DNA of 64,000 nucleotides. Source: JAAUTT01 sp963846585. GTDB lineage: Bacteria > Bacteroidota > Bacteroidia > Bacteroidales > JAAUTT01. Within the stretch, counting starts at the first letter, position 1. Each line of letters opens with the position of its first letter. Shown piece after piece: positions 61,403 through 64,000 of this stretch. The DNA lies in NCBI GenBank assembly GCA_963846585.1, contig CAWJWO010000017.1, positions 186,001 to 250,000 on the forward strand, written 5' to 3'. A model generated the notes under the pieces. It saw only the letters and a list, made by a program, of their open reading frames with translations. It was not told where the DNA came from and did not search any database. The translations under genes were made by a program, and so were the position numbers.

Positions 61403-62619
61403 TGGCAGTAGATAAATGTTCATTTTGTGGAAGAGCTAAAAACCAGGTTAACCTTCTTATAGCAGGTATATCTGGTCATATTTGCGACACCTGTGCTGAA
61501 CAGGCTCACAGCATTATTGAGGAAGAATTTAAAAAACGCAATGAATTTGATCTCAATAAAATAAAATTAATTAAGCCAGTTGAGATAAAAGCCCTTCTGG
61601 ATCAATATGTTATAGGACAAGATACGGCAAAAAAGTTCCTGTCAGTTGCAGTATATAACCACTATAAACGGCTTATACAGGATAAACACAGCGATGATGA
61701 TGTTGAAATTGAAAAATCTAATATTATATTGGTTGGGGAAACCGGCACAGGAAAAACTTTATTGGCACGTACCATCGCCCGTATGTTGCACGTTCCATTT
61801 ACTATAGTTGATGCTACTGTACTTACTGAGGCAGGGTATGTAGGTGAAGATGTTGAAAGTATACTGTCGAGGCTGCTTCAGGTTGCCGATTATAATGTTG
61901 AAGCTGCACAAAAAGGTATTGTTTTCATAGACGAAATTGATAAAATTGCCCGCAAGAGTGATAATCCTTCCATTACAAGGGATGTCTCAGGAGAAGGAGT
62001 ACAACAGGGGTTACTAAAATTACTTGAAGGATCAATAGTTAATGTTCCTCCCCAGGGTGGACGCAAACATCCCGACCAAAAAATGATTCAGGTTGATACT
62101 AAAAACATTTTATTTATCTGTGGCGGCGCTTTCGACGGTATTGAAAAGAAAATTGCTCAAAGGTTAAATACAAAAGTTGTGGGGTACACTGCCTCAATTG
62201 ATATTGAAACTATCGACAGGAATAATTTATTACAATACATTGCTCCGCAGGATTTAAAAGCATTCGGGCTAATACCGGAAATTATCGGCCGTTTACCCGT
62301 TCTCTCATATCTTAATCCTTTAGATCGTGAAACATTGCGTGCAATACTTACCGAACCAAAAAACGCAATCATAAAACAATATATAAAATTATTTAAAATG
62401 GATAAAATCGAACTTGAGTTCGAATTGGATGTCCTTGAATATATAGTTGATAAAGCCATTGAATTTAAACTCGGGGCAAGAGGATTACGTTCAATATGCG
62501 AATCAATTATGATGGATATAATGTTTGATATGCCATTGGAAAATAATTTATTAATTACACTCGACTATGCCCGCCTAAAAATTGAAACTGAAACAGGTCA
62601 TCGGTTGAGGGTAGCTTAA
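61402..62619 (+). CDS. clpX: ATP-dependent Clp protease ATP-binding subunit ClpX
   Basis: A 405-residue AAA+ unfoldase. N-terminal zinc domain CSFCGRAKNQVN...CDTCAEQA (C6, C9, C28, C31-like spacing), Walker A GETGTGKT (about 112-119), pore loop GYVGEDVES, Walker B IVFIDEIDKIARKS, sensor and C-terminal ARGLRSICESIMMDIMFDMP. It delivers ssrA-tagged and other substrates to ClpP, which links it to the tmRNA gene at 14581, whose tag ends ALAA. Third gene of the tig operon. Confidence 0.97.
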   Translation: MAVDKCSFCGRAKNQVNLLIAGISGHICDTCAEQAHSIIEEEFKKRNEFDLNKIKLIKPVEIKALLDQYVIGQDTAKKFLSVAVYNHYKRLIQDKHSDDDVEIEKSNIILVGETGTGKTLLARTIARMLHVPFTIVDATVLTEAGYVGEDVESILSRLLQVADYNVEAAQKGIVFIDEIDKIARKSDNPSITRDVSGEGVQQGLLKLLEGSIVNVPPQGGRKHPDQKMIQVDTKNILFICGGAFDGIEKKIAQRLNTKVVGYTASIDIETIDRNNLLQYIAPQDLKAFGLIPEIIGRLPVLSYLNPLDRETLRAILTEPKNAIIKQYIKLFKMDKIELEFELDVLEYIVDKAIEFKLGARGLRSICESIMMDIMFDMPLENNLLITLDYARLKIETETGHRLRVA

Positions 62620-62696
62620 AATAATTGCTGATTTTTTTGCTTTTTAAAAATATAATTCCTTTTTTTGTTGTTACAATTAATGAATATTATTCAAAT

Positions 62697-62762
62697 ATGA
62701 AAAATACTATTTTTAGAAATTGGTGGTGGCAGAATACACGATATCTTAACTATGTTGAGTAG
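62697..62762 (+). CDS. trpL: trp operon leader peptide with three consecutive Trp codons
   Basis: A 21-codon frame beginning ATG AAA AAT ACT and containing TGG TGG TGG (residues 9-11, context RNWWWQN), ending with TAG at 62760-62762. It is 78 bp past clpX and followed by an intrinsic terminator and then trpE, which is the layout of a ribosome-mediated trp attenuator. In frame Trp-Trp-Trp in so short a peptide beside trpE is very unlikely by chance. The antiterminator pairing was not resolved by eye. Confidence 0.85.
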   Translation: MKNTIFRNWWWQNTRYLNYVE

Positions 62763-62803
62763 GACGCCATGCTATTTCTATAAATGAGATAATATATAAA
62801 AAA

Positions 62804-62832
62804 GGCTCACCGAAAAACGGTGAGCCTTTTTT
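62804..62832 (+). terminator. trp attenuator terminator
   Basis: GGCTCACCG (62804-62812), loop AAAAA, CGGTGAGCC (62818-62826), then TTTTTT. A perfect 9-bp GC-rich stem (extended by A-T pairs) 42 bp after the leader stop and 64 bp before trpE. Confidence 0.9.
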
Positions 62833-62896
62833 GTTTCTACTTGGCGCTTTATTATCTGACACTGGAATTGCAAGAGTAATTTTTAAAATATATTTT

Positions 62897-64000
62897 ATGA
62901 GCTATAAAATAAAAACGATAACAAAGAAAATTCTGGCTGACACCTTAACGCCGGTTAGTATATATATGAAAATGCGTGATATGTATCCCGGCGCCTTCCT
63001 GCTAGAAAGCTCCGATTATCATGGCAATGAAAATAGTTTCTCCTTCATTTGCCTGCAACCTGTAGCATCATTTACAATTGATAATGGAGTCGAAACTTCT
63101 TATCTCCAGGATGGTTCAATAAAAACCAGCAAGATTATCCACCAAAATGACTTTGCCAATGCTTTCAAGAAATTTATATTAAATTTTGAAACTTCTGATA
63201 ATGACGAAAAATTACCAGTAAATGGATTGTTTGGATATTCAACCTACGATGCCGTTAAATATTTCGAAACTATTCAAATTAAGGCTCCCAGCCACGATTC
63301 TTATAAAATTCCGGAAGTATGTTATAAATACTTCAGATATGTGATTGCAATTAATCACTATAAAAATATGATGTATATTTTTGAAAATCTTTTTGAAAAT
63401 GAAGAAAGTCAGATCGATCGTATTGAACGATTGTTATTTACTATGAATATTAATACCGGAAGGTTTACCGCAAATAATAACGAAACATCCAATCTTTCCG
63501 ATAAACAATACATGCAAATGGTTACCAAAGGAAAAGAAAGCTGCTTTCGTGGAGATGTTTTTCAAATTGTTCTTTCAAGACAGTTCTCCCAACATTATTC
63601 CGGCGATGATTTTAATCTTTATCGATCCCTTCGGTCGATAAACCCCTCCCCTTACCTGTTTTATTTCGACTTTGGGAATTACCGCATTTTCGGTTCCTCT
63701 CCGGAAGCACAAATTAAAATAAAAGAAAATAAAGCATATATTAATCCAATCGCAGGTACATTCCCGCGTACAGGTGATGACGAAAAAGATAAAAACCTGG
63801 CAGTTCAACTTGCCGCTGATCCCAAAGAAAAAGCCGAACATGTTATGCTGGTCGACCTTGCCCGGAACGATTTAAGCAGGCACGGAACCGATGTAATCGT
63901 TGAAAACTTTAGTGAAGTTCAGTTCTATTCCCATGTTTTACATATGGTTTCAACAGTTTCGGCAAAATTAAACTGTTCTGCAGATTCAATCAATATGTAT
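62897..64000 (+). CDS. trpE: Anthranilate synthase component I (partial, runs off the window)
   Basis: 368 residues are present and the frame is open at the window end. TrpE makes anthranilate from chorismate with ammonia or glutamine via TrpG. N-terminal LLES (35-38), the tryptophan-feedback site motif, NPSPYLFY (from N249), IAGTFPRTGDD, and LVDLARNDLSRHG, the chorismate-binding core, are present. It presumably heads trpE(G)DC..., outside the window. Controlled by the leader peptide and attenuator just upstream. Confidence 0.95.
   Translation, partial: MSYKIKTITKKILADTLTPVSIYMKMRDMYPGAFLLESSDYHGNENSFSFICLQPVASFTIDNGVETSYLQDGSIKTSKIIHQNDFANAFKKFILNFETSDNDEKLPVNGLFGYSTYDAVKYFETIQIKAPSHDSYKIPEVCYKYFRYVIAINHYKNMMYIFENLFENEESQIDRIERLLFTMNINTGRFTANNNETSNLSDKQYMQMVTKGKESCFRGDVFQIVLSRQFSQHYSGDDFNLYRSLRSINPSPYLFYFDFGNYRIFGSSPEAQIKIKENKAYINPIAGTFPRTGDDEKDKNLAVQLAADPKEKAEHVMLVDLARNDLSRHGTDVIVENFSEVQFYSHVLHMVSTVSAKLNCSADSINMY

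Overview
The window looks like a chromosome segment of an AT-rich, probably anaerobic or facultative member of the Bacteroidota (Bacteroidales/Marinilabiliales-like). Evidence: a short 287-residue primary sigma factor, TAnnTTTG-type -7 promoter elements in front of ssrA, tRNA-Leu, hipBA and other units, a tmRNA tag reading GETNYALAA, several TonB-receptor-like barrels with N-terminal CarboxypepD_reg domains, LytTR regulation, and a fermentative gene set (pyruvate:ferredoxin oxidoreductase, ADP-forming acetate-CoA ligase, glutamate dehydrogenase).

Layout: 1-2.3 kb holds three exported barrel-like proteins. 2.4-14.3 kb is core: pheT, def, a frameshifted ruvX, nifJ, rho, rpoD, rpe. At 14.58-14.97 kb lies ssrA (tmRNA). 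From its 3' end to 28.4 kb runs an accretion of integrated elements: the last 23 bp of the tmRNA locus recur four more times (21588, 23295, 24609, 28343), cutting the DNA into one integrase-bearing island (A, 6.6 kb) and three small integrase-less cassettes: B with an MNT/HEPN pair, C with a UPF0175/DUF3368 pair, D with a PIN toxin pair, two small uncharacterised genes and a SWIM zinc-finger protein. att2, att3 and att4 are each followed at once by a different hairpin terminator, as if each cassette re-terminates the tmRNA it captured. 28.4-33.6 kb (GH29 enzyme, broken Crp-type gene, hipBA, DCC-family protein, Crp-type regulator) shares repeats with the cassettes and may be an older part of the same island.

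33.8-45 kb returns to housekeeping and metabolism: gdhA, a receiver/ATP-grasp fusion, the ADP-forming acetate-CoA ligase, a frameshifted higB with intact higA, a stop-interrupted lipoprotein and a frameshifted M2 dipeptidase. 46.0-46.7 kb is a small inverted-repeat-bounded element with a GIY-YIG gene and a hairpin repeat whose relative lies at 42.3 kb. 46.8-58.8 kb carries a pentapeptide-repeat protein, serine hydrolase, orphan sensor kinase, TPR protein, TonB receptor, Ada-type alkylation repair protein and a large FAD/Fe-S oxidoreductase. 58.9-64 kb has tRNA-Leu(UAG), the tig-clpP-clpX operon and the start of a trp operon: a leader peptide with three consecutive Trp codons, an intrinsic terminator, then trpE running off the window.

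Functionally, NifJ makes acetyl-CoA and reduced ferredoxin and the ADP-forming ligase turns acetyl-CoA into acetate and ATP. Intergenic DNA outside the island is full of degenerate 6-10-bp word repeats, often in inverted pairs that could fold into long hairpins; I saw none of them between about 15.0 and 33.57 kb, which independently marks that stretch as foreign. Several genes carry one-base frameshifts or in-frame stops; indels may be real decay or assembly error.
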